NCBI GenBank assembly: GCA_946478965.1
Contig: CAMLDQ010000020.1
Span: forward strand, 1-32,336
Length of the DNA stretch: 32,336 nt
Reading direction: 5' to 3'
Source of the DNA: an uncultured Methylobacillus sp.
GTDB taxonomy: Bacteria > Pseudomonadota > Gammaproteobacteria > Burkholderiales > Methylophilaceae
Shown here piece after piece: positions 25,021-32,336 of the stretch; position 1 is the first letter of the stretch, and every line of letters starts with the position of its first letter. The position numbers were made by a program, and so were the translations under genes. The notes under the pieces were generated by a model. That model was not told where the DNA came from. It searched no databases and saw nothing but the letters and a program-made list of their open reading frames with translations.

Positions 25021-25107
25021 CACTGCCCTGTGGCTGCGGGTGGAGATCGCTTCCTTCTTGCAGGCGCAACAGGCACAATGGCGCCTGCATCCAAAGAAAA
25101 CTCCCTG

Positions 25108-26277
25108 ATGGGCCTCCTCGATATTCGCACAATGATGGTCATGACGGCCTTGCTCACGCTGCTGCTGTCAGGCCTGCTCTTGCTTGCCAGCCTGCATGCC
25201 GGGAATATCCGCGGGATTCGCCATTGGGCCTTGGCCGAGTTGAGTATTGCTTTTGGGTTGGGGCTGGCCTATACCCAATTGCACCCGCCTGGGGAACCCT
25301 GGGTCATCGTGCTAGGCGCAACCTTGATCATTACGGGCATGAATCTGCAACTGCTCGGCATCCAGGCATTCAGGGGATGGCGTGTCGATGGACGCATGAT
25401 GGCGTTCTCCGTTGCCGTAGTGTTCGCCGGCAGCGTCTGGTTTAGCGTGCTGCATCATGATGTGGCGAATCGTGCCATTATCAATTCGCTGATCATCGGG
25501 CTGGTCAATGCGGCCAGTGCCCGGGCGCTGCTGAGGCGGGTCGAGCCGCCATTGCGCGCCGCCTTCCGCTTCACCGCGGCCACGTTCGCCCTGGTTTCGT
25601 TGCTTTCCTTCGCCCGCGCCATTTATCTGGCGTTTTTCCTGAATGCCGATTACGGGCTCTATTCGCCAATTCCGATCAATCCGGCCAGTTTCTTTTTCAG
25701 TAGCGTTCTGCAATTGTTGCTGACTTTCGGCTTCATGCTGATGATGCATTCCCGTATCGCCGCGGAACTGCAACGGCTTGCCGCGCGGGACAGCCTCACC
25801 GGTGTCATGAACCGGCGCAGCCTGGAGGACCAGTTCGAGCACTTGCGTGCGCTTTACGCCCGCAATGGCGGCGTCATCTCGGTGCTGATGATCGACATCG
25901 ATTGCTTCAAACTGGTCAACGACGAGCATGGGCACCTGGCCGGGGATACGGTATTGCGTGCCTTGGCCGGGCTCGGTGCTTCCCTGATTCGCAAGCAGGA
26001 TTACTTTGCCCGCTACGGTGGCGAGGAGTTTTGCATCCTATTGCCCGACACCATGGAAAAAGAGGCCGCCCAATTGGCCGAGCGGTTGCGGCAGGCCGTG
26101 AAAGGCTGTCCTATCGAACTCGACGGAGCGTCTTATACCGCCACCGTCAGCGTTGGGCTGGCCGATTCCATGACGGTTGGACTGGACTTTTCCGCACTCG
26201 TGGCTGCTGCCGACCAGGCCCTGTATCGCGCGAAGGACGCCGGTCGCAATCGTGTCGTGGCGTTTTCTTCGCTTTGA
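25108..26277 (+). CDS. Membrane-bound diguanylate cyclase (about seven TM helices, GGDEF)
   Basis: The N-terminal ~215 residues form about seven hydrophobic helices with short loops. A short linker and a GGDEF domain (about 225-389) follow. The active-site loop is intact, GGEEF at 304-308, and the inhibitory site RKQD lies at 295-298, exactly five residues upstream. Substrate-binding DxxxFKxxND is present as DIDCFKLVND. It should make c-di-GMP and show product inhibition. The start is uncertain: ATG at 25108 is preferred because the hydrophobic segment begins just after it, but its ribosome site is weak; ATG at 25078 and TTG at 24964 are in frame. It could be fed from the operon upstream or have its own promoter. 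It ends eight bases before the convergent MFS gene. Confidence 0.88.
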   Translation: MGLLDIRTMMVMTALLTLLLSGLLLLASLHAGNIRGIRHWALAELSIAFGLGLAYTQLHPPGEPWVIVLGATLIITGMNLQLLGIQAFRGWRVDGRMMAFSVAVVFAGSVWFSVLHHDVANRAIINSLIIGLVNAASARALLRRVEPPLRAAFRFTAATFALVSLLSFARAIYLAFFLNADYGLYSPIPINPASFFFSSVLQLLLTFGFMLMMHSRIAAELQRLAARDSLTGVMNRRSLEDQFEHLRALYARNGGVISVLMIDIDCFKLVNDEHGHLAGDTVLRALAGLGASLIRKQDYFARYGGEEFCILLPDTMEKEAAQLAERLRQAVKGCPIELDGASYTATVSVGLADSMTVGLDFSALVAAADQALYRAKDAGRNRVVAFSSL

Positions 26278-26285
26278 GCTAAGAA

Positions 26286-27521
26286 TCAGTCCGGCAGCAT
26301 GCCCTTGGCGGTCAGGACCGGATGGGCGGCCTTGCGTAACGCCGGCAACTGCCATCTGAGCACGAAGCCCATCACCGCCGAAAGCAGCCCGGCGCCCACG
26401 AATACCAGTTCCACGCCGATCACGTGCGCGATGCCGCCCGCCACCAGGCTGCCGATAGGCAGGATGCCGAGAAAGGCCATGGTGTAGATTGCCATGACGC
26501 GGCCGCGCAGATGATCAGGCACCATGGACTGCAGCAGCATGTTGCATGAGGCAACCGTAAAGATCAGGCTGGCGCCCACAAGTGCCTGCAGCAAGACTGC
26601 CGGAGTCAGCATCGTATTGTAGGCAAAGGCGGCCAAACCCAGGCCCAACCCCCAGCAGCCGGCGACGATGATGTTGCCCTGTCCCGCCACGGAACGGCGG
26701 TTGGCAAGATAGGTGGAGGCCAGCAGCGAACCGAGGCCGGCCGCACCCATCAGGGTTCCCAGCATGTCGGGGCCGCCTCGAAAAATATCCTTGGCATAGA
26801 TCGGCATCAGCGTCATGGCCGGGGCGGCCGCGATGCTTGCGCCGGTGACGACCATGATCAGCCATCGCGCCGGCGCGAATTCGCGCAAGTAAGCCAGCGC
26901 GTCGAGCAGCGACCCCCGTGCCGCGTCATGCGGCGCCTGGCGCGGCCGTATCGCCAGCAGGGTATACAGTGAGGCGAGATAGGACAACGCGTTGAGTGAG
27001 AAACAGGCGAATTCGCCGAACGCGGCCAGCAGCACGCCGGACAGGGCAGGCCCAAGCAGGCGGGCGCTGTTGAACGTCATGGTGTTGAGCGCGATCGCGT
27101 TGGTCATGTGGCTGCGGTCGTGCAGGAGGTCGATGATGAAGGCTTGCCGCGTCGGCATTTCCATCGCACCGGAGATGCCGAGCACGATGGAAGCCGTCAG
27201 CAGGATACCTTCCGAGAATGCATGTTCCCACGCTACCCAGGCCAGCAGGATGGCCACCGTCATTTCGATCACCTGGGTGGCCAGCAGGATGTCGCGCCGA
27301 TTGAATCGATCTGCCAGCGCTCCACCGAAGGGGGTCAGCAGCAGCATCGGGATTTGTCCGGAAAAGGCAATCAGGCCCAGCATGAAGGCGGAGCCGGTGA
27401 CGCGATACGCAATCCAGGACAGCGCGACCTGCTGCACCCAGGTGCCGATCAGGGAGACGGCCTGGCCGGAAAAATACAGGCGGAAATCGCGGGCAGCGAG
27501 GGCGCGGAAGGTGTGTTTCAT
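26286..27521 (-). CDS. Major facilitator superfamily exporter
   Basis: The 411-residue protein has about twelve hydrophobic helices. The N-terminus (FRALAARDFRLYFSGQAVSLIGTWVQQVALSW) and the loop-2 motif GGALADRFNRRDIL mark the MFS_3 / EntS-like group, whose members export siderophores or other small molecules. Nothing in the sequence fixes the substrate. The ATG at 27521 is preceded by a weak AGG about nine bases away. No regulator or biosynthesis gene adjoins it. It converges on the diguanylate cyclase gene with no room for a separate terminator, so transcripts may overlap. The 155-base stretch upstream (27522-27676) should hold its promoter, but I could not pick one out. Confidence 0.88.
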   Translation of the reverse strand: MKHTFRALAARDFRLYFSGQAVSLIGTWVQQVALSWIAYRVTGSAFMLGLIAFSGQIPMLLLTPFGGALADRFNRRDILLATQVIEMTVAILLAWVAWEHAFSEGILLTASIVLGISGAMEMPTRQAFIIDLLHDRSHMTNAIALNTMTFNSARLLGPALSGVLLAAFGEFACFSLNALSYLASLYTLLAIRPRQAPHDAARGSLLDALAYLREFAPARWLIMVVTGASIAAAPAMTLMPIYAKDIFRGGPDMLGTLMGAAGLGSLLASTYLANRRSVAGQGNIIVAGCWGLGLGLAAFAYNTMLTPAVLLQALVGASLIFTVASCNMLLQSMVPDHLRGRVMAIYTMAFLGILPIGSLVAGGIAHVIGVELVFVGAGLLSAVMGFVLRWQLPALRKAAHPVLTAKGMLPD

Positions 27522-27617
27522 AGGAAGTGCCTGGATATTTTTGAGGGCTGGATGATGTAGGCAACCGGCATCGCCGGATGTTCCCGATCGTCAAGCTGGC
27601 AGTGTACTGCCGATCGA

Positions 27618-27664
27618 GGAAAAAATCCTGCGCCCAGAGCTCCGGGGTGGAGTATGCGGCGCAG
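27618..27664 (-). terminator. Intrinsic terminator of the aldehyde dehydrogenase operon
   Basis: Read on the minus strand, CTGCGCC and GGCGCAG form a 7-bp stem, with an inner CTCC/GGAG stem in the loop, followed by GATTTTTTCC. It begins 13 bases after the stop codon of the small secreted protein. Confidence 0.8.
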
Positions 27665-27676
27665 GGGGAGATGAGT

Positions 27677-28195
27677 TTATTGGCCGACGGAATAGTTGCC
27701 GCTCCAGTCCACGACATAGCTGGCAGCGGAAGTAAAGTGCCCGTGATATTCGCCACTGCCTTGGATGCCGGCGTATTTACCGGTTCCTGCGACATATTTC
27801 CAGGTGCCTTCGAAGCGCGTGAGCGGCTTGCCGTCGGAGGCCGGGGTAGTCGTGACTTGCCCGCTCCATAGCGCGACGGTGGCATCGCTGCCCTTGGCCA
27901 GGGTGATATAGCCGCTGTGTGGGCCGCTGCCGCGGAAAAGCTGCCCGATTTCCCGGTTGGTGACTGCCGCGCCGTCCATGTAGTTCTGGGTGCCCGTGCT
28001 TTTGTTGACGCCTTTGACTTCCCCCAGCAGCACGAGGTGGTCCGGCGATTCGGCCACGGGTAAGGCGTCCTGCTTGGTATAGGTCAGTTCCATGCTGCCG
28101 CCGACCGCGTCGCTCCCCGCGTCGGCGATTCCGCTCAAAAGGACGCATGCGCCGAGGAATAGGGCCGATGCGATGAGCTGTGATGTGGATTTCAT
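27677..28195 (-). CDS. Small secreted protein of unknown function, possible beta-barrel
   Basis: The 172-residue product has a signal peptide (MKSTSQLIASALFLGACVLLSGIADA) whose mature part starts near GSDAVGG; a lipoprotein-type reading around GAC is less convincing. The mature protein is rich in Gly, Thr, Ser and Tyr, with alternating beta-type segments (FEGTWKYVAGTGKYAGIQG; GEYHGHF). This pattern resembles allene-oxide-cyclase-like or lipocalin-like small barrels, but I cannot assign a family. The start at 28195 is fixed by GGAGG six bases upstream, and an in-frame opening at 28255 would overlap the dehydrogenase gene and hide the signal peptide. It lies 38 bases after the aldehyde dehydrogenase gene and shares its terminator. 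No cysteine or catalytic motif stands out in the mature part. Confidence 0.75.
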   Translation of the reverse strand: MKSTSQLIASALFLGACVLLSGIADAGSDAVGGSMELTYTKQDALPVAESPDHLVLLGEVKGVNKSTGTQNYMDGAAVTNREIGQLFRGSGPHSGYITLAKGSDATVALWSGQVTTTPASDGKPLTRFEGTWKYVAGTGKYAGIQGSGEYHGHFTSAASYVVDWSGNYSVGQ

Positions 28196-28233
28196 GGTGT
28201 GCCTCCTGTCTTTGGTGGGTGAAGTGGGTGAGC

Positions 28234-29973
28234 TCAGCCGCGCATTGCCTGCCACATGACGCCGGGCAGACCGCGCCAGCGCGCATCGGCATCCAGCGCG
28301 ACAAGCTGGCGCAGGGTGTTGTGGGCGTTGCGATTGGACGGGAAATATCCGGGCTTGGGGAACATCGTCAGCGGAAAGCGCATCACGGTTTTTTCGATGC
28401 CTTCCAGCATGGGCGTGTTATGCACCCAGCCTCGGCCGCTCTGGATATTCGCCAGTGTCGAACCGGGATAGGCCCCCCATGGCGGCGATCCAAAGGCGAA
28501 GGCCAGCCCCGGAAAGGCATTGACCGCAACCGTGCCGTAGCGCAGGCGCGCGATGGCACGCTCTACCGCGAGTGCCGTGCTCTTGCCGCGCATCAGGCGG
28601 GGATGTACCACGAGCGTCGCTGAAAGCGTGCCCCATAGGCGCTGATTGACGAAATCGACAGCAGCCTCCAGGAATTCCACCGGGTCACGGCTGCCGACCG
28701 AGGTCTCGGCCAGGATGGGGCAGAATGCCTCACGCTGGAACAAAAGCTCATTGGGGCTGTTCGCAGCAAGGCCGGCGGCCAGTGTCCATGGCAGCCGGCC
28801 GTCGCCTGCTGTGCCCATTCGCAGCATATGCTTAGACCCGGTCGTCAAGCGTTCCCACAGCTCGTGAGCCCCGGGATAGTAGCTTTTGCGTGTGGGCGTT
28901 CTGCCCAGCACGCGCTGGAGGTGGCGCAGGAATCCCCGCCGTGGCGCCCATTGTTGCGGCGTGATCAGGACGCGGGCGGCATTGCACAGGAAGCCGGCAT
29001 TCATCATCGCATAGCTGGCGAGTTCCTCGGCCTGGTACGCGAGTTCGCGGTCGCTGTAAGGGCCGGGCACCAGGATCACCGGGGAGACATTGCCGAGCTC
29101 CGAGGTAACGGGCTTGTCGCATTTCGGGCTGCCGAGCTGCTGACGCATGCTGCGCTCCGCCTCCGTGGCACCCCAGACGATGGCATCGTGGGTTCGATCC
29201 GAACCGGTCAGGTGGATTTCGTCTATCCCTGCGTGCTGGGCGAGGTAGCTGCCCGTGTCGGCATCTCCATACGTCACGGCCAGATAACCCTCACGGATGG
29301 CGTCTGCAAAGGCTTGCTCGATGAACGGGCCGAGGTAGTCGTTGACCGGGTTCATCTTGAGCACGCACACCTTGCCTTCGTTGAACATCTTGGTGATGAC
29401 GTCCATCGCGCCGATGGCCGCGATGTTGCCAGCACCGAGTACCAGCACGACGCGTCCGCCATGATTGCCGCCCCGGTAAAAGCTTGCGCGCCGCTGTTCT
29501 ACCGCGCGGGCATCCTCACCGTGCTGCATCCGCACTTCCACCTTGCATTGCCGGAATAGCAGGCCATCGATCGCATTGGCGGGGAACACCTCGACGAGCG
29601 TGCGTGCGTCCGCCGCTTCGCTGATTTTTCCGATGGCGGTGTTGCCGGTTCGATTCAGCGTCTCAAGCTGCTCCCGCACCAAACGCAGGTGGCGGACGAC
29701 GCACCAGGGGCCGGTCGCCCATTCCTCGGCGGCGGACGGGCTGTCGAAGGGGATGCCCTTGGCCCGGCAGCCGGCACGCGCGCTGGCTTCCGCAATGCCG
29801 AGATAGCCCCGCTGCATTGCCGTGGCCAGCGCAATCCGGTCCTGAATCGCAAGCCTTGCGAAACGGCTGGCAGCGGCCCGGACTCTGGCGACGGAGGCAT
29901 CCAGCCGCTGCATCGTGTCGGCAAGTCCGGATTGGGGGCGGTTGTCGAAAAATTCAGAAACTTGATCGTCCAT
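28234..29973 (-). CDS. Divergent aldehyde dehydrogenase superfamily enzyme
   Basis: The 579-residue protein is longer than ordinary aldehyde dehydrogenases (about 480-500). The main catalytic features are visible: the nucleotide-binding region VVLVLGAGNIAAIG with KMNPVN, the general base Glu292 in ELGNVSPV, and the nucleophile Cys330 in GFLCNAARVL. The N-terminal ~130 residues (including EEWATGPWCVVRHLRLV) look unlike classical members and suggest a separate clade. NAD(P)-dependent oxidation of an aldehyde, or the reverse reduction of an acyl donor, is likely; the substrate is unknown. The ATG at 29973 follows AGGAGA by eight bases. It begins an operon with the small secreted protein and is divergent from the TPR/TolB-N gene 92 bases away. 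Confidence 0.85.
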   Translation of the reverse strand: MDDQVSEFFDNRPQSGLADTMQRLDASVARVRAAASRFARLAIQDRIALATAMQRGYLGIAEASARAGCRAKGIPFDSPSAAEEWATGPWCVVRHLRLVREQLETLNRTGNTAIGKISEAADARTLVEVFPANAIDGLLFRQCKVEVRMQHGEDARAVEQRRASFYRGGNHGGRVVLVLGAGNIAAIGAMDVITKMFNEGKVCVLKMNPVNDYLGPFIEQAFADAIREGYLAVTYGDADTGSYLAQHAGIDEIHLTGSDRTHDAIVWGATEAERSMRQQLGSPKCDKPVTSELGNVSPVILVPGPYSDRELAYQAEELASYAMMNAGFLCNAARVLITPQQWAPRRGFLRHLQRVLGRTPTRKSYYPGAHELWERLTTGSKHMLRMGTAGDGRLPWTLAAGLAANSPNELLFQREAFCPILAETSVGSRDPVEFLEAAVDFVNQRLWGTLSATLVVHPRLMRGKSTALAVERAIARLRYGTVAVNAFPGLAFAFGSPPWGAYPGSTLANIQSGRGWVHNTPMLEGIEKTVMRFPLTMFPKPGYFPSNRNAHNTLRQLVALDADARWRGLPGVMWQAMRG

Positions 29974-30014
29974 GATAGCGGTCTCCTGAGGTTGGACAGA
30001 TGATGCAGGGAATT

Positions 30015-30056
30015 TTCCAGATGACGTAGTGTGTGACTGTTAGTAACATTCCAGAT
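30015..30056. promoter_or_regulatory. Direct repeat TTCCAGAT in the divergent promoter region
   Basis: TTCCAGAT occurs at 30015-30022 and again at 30049-30056, 34 bases apart start to start, within the 92-base gap between the divergent aldehyde dehydrogenase and TPR genes. The short palindrome GTTAGTAAC lies between them. This would suit a shared operator, possibly for the TPR protein itself. No clear -35/-10 pair was found on either strand. Confidence 0.3.
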
Positions 30057-30065
30057 AGGGGGAAT

Positions 30066-31649
30066 ATGGGCTATCACGCACAACAATTTACGGAGGTAAA
30101 TCAGGCGCTGGTGCGAAGCTCGCTTCAGCGTGTGCTGGGTCACCGGTTATTCGTGCAATCTGCCCGCCAGCAGTCGCTGCTGCGCTTTATCGTCGAGGCG
30201 GCGCTGACCGGACGCGCCCATCAGCTCAAGGGCTATACGCTGGGCGTGGAAGTGTTCGGGCGCGGGCCGGACTTCGACCCCATGCTGGATTCCATCGTCA
30301 GGGTGGAAGTGGCAAGATTGCGTTCCAAGCTGGTGGAGTATTACGCGCACGATGGGCGCGGCGATGAAGTCGTATTCGAATTGCCCAAGGGCGCTTATGC
30401 CCCGTTGATCCATATCGGCAGGAAGGTGACGTTGCCCGATGTCGGCGATGCGCGGCCATCGCTGGCTGTTCTGCCCTTCGAGAATGTGAGTGACGATCCC
30501 GAACAGGGGTATTTTGCTGACGGTCTGACGGATGACCTGATCACCGATTTCTCCAAGCTGTCCGGCCTGATGGTCATCTCGCGCCAATCGACCTTCGTCT
30601 ATAAGGGCAGCGCAAAACGCACCAGCGAGATCGCCGCGGAACTGGGCGTTCGCTATCTGCTGGTCGGCTGTGTTCGCATCGCCGCGGGGAAGTTGCGCAT
30701 CTCCGCGCAACTGGTCGACGCACAGAGCGGTATTGACCTGTGGGCCGAGCGTTATGATCGCGCACTCGGCGACATCTTCGCGATCCAGGACGATGTGGCC
30801 AGGCACATCGTCAGTGCATTGCAGGTCAAGCTCTCCGGATTCGAGCGGGAGCGCTTGGGTTATGGCGGGACGCGCAGCGTGGAGGCCCACGATCTCCTGC
30901 TGCGCGGCCTGAATGCCTACTGGCGCTACTCCCAAGCCGCCTGTGCTGAGGCCCAGCAGCATCTCCGGCAGGCGCTCGATTTCGATCCCGGCTACGCCGT
31001 TGCGCATGCCTGGCTTGCCCGCAGCTATGTGCTGCAATGGTCGCTGGGCTGGAATACGCACCGGGAGGCGTCGCTGGATCTCGCGCTGCTGCACGCTCAG
31101 CGGGCAGTCGATCTCGACGATTTGCTGCCGATCGGGCATGCCATGCTGGGCTGGGCGCAACTGTGGAATGCCCATCCTGCCGTTGCCATTGCCGAAGAAG
31201 AGCGCGCCTGCGCCCTGAATCCGAATGATGCCGATGTCCGGCTGTTCCTCTCTTATGCATTGTCTGCGGAGGGGCGCGGCCAGGAGGCATTGCAACAGAT
31301 ACAGACTGCGCTTCAGCTGAGCCCGCACCCATCGACTATCTTCATGCACGTCCAGGCCCAGGCCTATTTCGCGCTGGAGGATTACGATGCCGCGATTGCC
31401 TGTCTTGAGCGCGGAATCGAGATCAACCCCGCGTTCCTGGCCAACCATGCCTACCTCGCGATCATCTACATCCTGCTGGGCATGCCGGAGCGCGCCCAAC
31501 CCCATGCCGTGCGCGCCCGGGAGATATGCCCGGGGCCTTTGCCGCACCCGATGTTTACCGAGCCGGCGCTTCGCCGCCGCTGGGATGAGGCCTATCGCCT
31601 GACGGGTTTTGACAGATCGGTTCGGGTCGATGAGGTCGGCAAGGTGTAA
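30066..31649 (+). CDS. TolB-N/FlgO-like domain plus TPR protein, possible regulator
   Basis: The 527-residue soluble protein has three parts. Residues 1-115 form a domain (LFVQSARQQSLLRFIVEAAL, then DSIVRVEVARLRSKLVEYY and FELPKGAYAPLI) that commonly precedes TolB-N-like/TPR regions in proteins annotated as adenylate-cyclase-like or transcriptional regulators. Residues about 130-235 are a TolB-N/FlgO-like segment (LAVLPFENVSDDPEQGYFADGL...AQLVDAQSGIDLWAERYD). The rest is about six TPR units (YAVAHAWLARSY; LNPNDADVRLFLSYAL; YDAAIACLERGIEINPAF). There is no nucleotide cyclase catalytic domain. The ATG at 30066 is preferred to the GTG at 30033 because AGGGGG stands just before it. Its divergent position suggests that it controls the aldehyde dehydrogenase operon. 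DNA binding is unproven. Confidence 0.82.
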   Translation: MGYHAQQFTEVNQALVRSSLQRVLGHRLFVQSARQQSLLRFIVEAALTGRAHQLKGYTLGVEVFGRGPDFDPMLDSIVRVEVARLRSKLVEYYAHDGRGDEVVFELPKGAYAPLIHIGRKVTLPDVGDARPSLAVLPFENVSDDPEQGYFADGLTDDLITDFSKLSGLMVISRQSTFVYKGSAKRTSEIAAELGVRYLLVGCVRIAAGKLRISAQLVDAQSGIDLWAERYDRALGDIFAIQDDVARHIVSALQVKLSGFERERLGYGGTRSVEAHDLLLRGLNAYWRYSQAACAEAQQHLRQALDFDPGYAVAHAWLARSYVLQWSLGWNTHREASLDLALLHAQRAVDLDDLLPIGHAMLGWAQLWNAHPAVAIAEEERACALNPNDADVRLFLSYALSAEGRGQEALQQIQTALQLSPHPSTIFMHVQAQAYFALEDYDAAIACLERGIEINPAFLANHAYLAIIYILLGMPERAQPHAVRAREICPGPLPHPMFTEPALRRRWDEAYRLTGFDRSVRVDEVGKV

Positions 31650-31664
31650 GCGCTCAGGTAGAAT
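31636..31664 (+). promoter_or_regulatory. Candidate promoter of ettA
   Basis: TCGGCA (31636-31641, four of six) and TAGAAT (31659-31664, five of six) are separated by exactly 17 bases. The predicted transcript would start near 31671 and have a leader of about 23 bases. The -35 falls inside the end of the TPR gene. Confidence 0.45.
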
Positions 31665-31693
31665 TCACCTTTTAATCGTATCCACTCAAGTAT

Positions 31694-32336
31694 ATGGCCC
31701 AATATGTCATGTCCATGCTCCGCGTGAGCAAGGTCGTCCCTCCCAAGAAACAGATCATCAAGGACATTTCCCTGTCCTTCTTTCCCGGCGCCAAGATCGG
31801 CCTGCTCGGCCTCAACGGCTCCGGCAAGTCCACCGTGCTGCGCATCATGGCAGGCGCAGACAAGGAATTCGAAGGCGATGTGCAGTGGCAGCCGGGTATT
31901 TCCATCGGTTACCTGCCGCAGGAGCCACAGCTCGATCCGAGCAAGACGGTGCGCGAGGAAGTCGAGTCCGGCCTGGGCGAAGTGATGGAGGCGAAGAAAA
32001 AGCTGGACGAAATCTACGCCGCCTACGCCGAGCCTGACGCCGACTTCGACAAGCTGGCGGAAGAGCAGGCCAAGTACGAAAATATCCTGGCAGTGAGCGG
32101 CGCCGACGTCGAGACCCAGCTGGAGATTGCGGCCGATGCGCTGCGCCTGCCGCCGTGGGACGCGCAGATCGAACACCTGTCCGGCGGCGAGAAGCGCCGA
32201 GTGGCGTTGTGCAAGCTGCTGCTGTCCAAGCCGGACATGCTGCTGCTGGACGAGCCGACCAACCACCTGGACGCCGAATCCGTGGAATGGCTGGAGCAGT
32301 TCCTGGTGCGTTTCCCCGGCACCGTGGTGGCCGTCA
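31694..32336 (+). CDS. ettA: EttA, energy-dependent translational throttle ABC-F protein (N-terminal part)
   Basis: The first 214 codons of an ABC-F ATPase are present; the gene runs off the right edge. The opening MAQYVMSMLRVSKVVPPKKQ is characteristic of EttA. Walker A (GLNGSGKST), the Q-loop region (YLPQEPQLDPSKTVREEVE), the alpha-helical arm-containing region, the signature LSGGEKRR and Walker B (MLLLDEPTNHLD) are all seen. EttA binds the ribosomal E site and gates the first peptide bond according to ATP/ADP ratio. No good Shine-Dalgarno sequence precedes the ATG. With Uup it is the second ABC-F protein in the window, from a different subfamily. Confidence 0.93.
   Translation, partial: MAQYVMSMLRVSKVVPPKKQIIKDISLSFFPGAKIGLLGLNGSGKSTVLRIMAGADKEFEGDVQWQPGISIGYLPQEPQLDPSKTVREEVESGLGEVMEAKKKLDEIYAAYAEPDADFDKLAEEQAKYENILAVSGADVETQLEIAADALRLPPWDAQIEHLSGGEKRRVALCKLLLSKPDMLLLDEPTNHLDAESVEWLEQFLVRFPGTVVAV

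Noticed and set aside
24909..25107. A canonical c-di-GMP-I (GEMM) riboswitch before the diguanylate cyclase
   Set aside because: The conserved GCAAA-type and receptor-loop elements of the consensus could not be found. Only generic hairpins are present.
30147..31547. A 466-codon minus-strand open frame
   Set aside because: It is antisense to the TolB-N/TPR gene, where the TPR periodicity is clear on the plus strand.
31650..31693. A terminator (AGGT...ACCTTTT) after the TPR gene
   Set aside because: The stem is only four base pairs and the element overlaps a better -10 promoter match, so I did not list it.

Overview
The window reads as a Gram-negative, GC-rich betaproteobacterial chromosome segment. 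A Gallionellaceae- or Sulfuricellaceae-like member of the Nitrosomonadales is my best guess, inferred from protein style and not tested by search. The supports are a type I secretion system with an outer-membrane TolC partner, a Rep-type helicase, Uup and EttA ABC-F proteins, and a dense set of c-di-GMP proteins. No rRNA, tRNA, insertion sequence, integrase or CRISPR array was seen.

Region 1 (1-9.9 kb) is a complete Lap-type adhesin module, except that the adhesin is cut at the left edge. It holds the C-terminal RTX/secretion end of a giant adhesin, a TolC-family outer-membrane channel (LapE role), the periplasmic protease LapG, and the c-di-GMP receptor LapD. Converging on these from the other strand are the adaptor LapC and the exporter ATPase LapB. 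The known logic of this family is that LapBCE secretes the adhesin, LapG cleaves it from the surface when c-di-GMP is low, and c-di-GMP-bound LapD sequesters LapG so that the biofilm is retained. Clear intrinsic terminators separate the transcription units.

Region 2 (9.9-13.9 kb, minus strand) is a housekeeping pair, rep then uup.

Region 3 (14.1-26.3 kb, plus strand) is the most unusual part. It is a tightly packed run of eight signalling genes, mostly with overlapping or near-abutting start and stop codons, followed after about 200 bases by a ninth. In order they encode a GGDEF-EAL-REC-PAS protein, an HDOD protein, a PAS histidine kinase, an MglA-like small GTPase, a second histidine kinase, a receiver fused to a PilB/GspE-type motor ATPase, a receiver-HD-GYP phosphodiesterase, a stand-alone receiver, and a membrane diguanylate cyclase with intact GGEEF and I-site. 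The four receivers share a 'KPW' signature and the two kinases share a nearly identical H-box. This suggests one circuit, grown by duplication, that joins phosphorelay, a polarity-type GTPase, c-di-GMP turnover and a pilus or secretion motor. I know of no named system with this composition.

Region 4 (26.3-32.3 kb) holds an MFS exporter, a divergent aldehyde dehydrogenase with a small secreted protein in one operon, a divergently transcribed TolB-N/TPR protein that may be its regulator, and the start of ettA, cut by the right edge.
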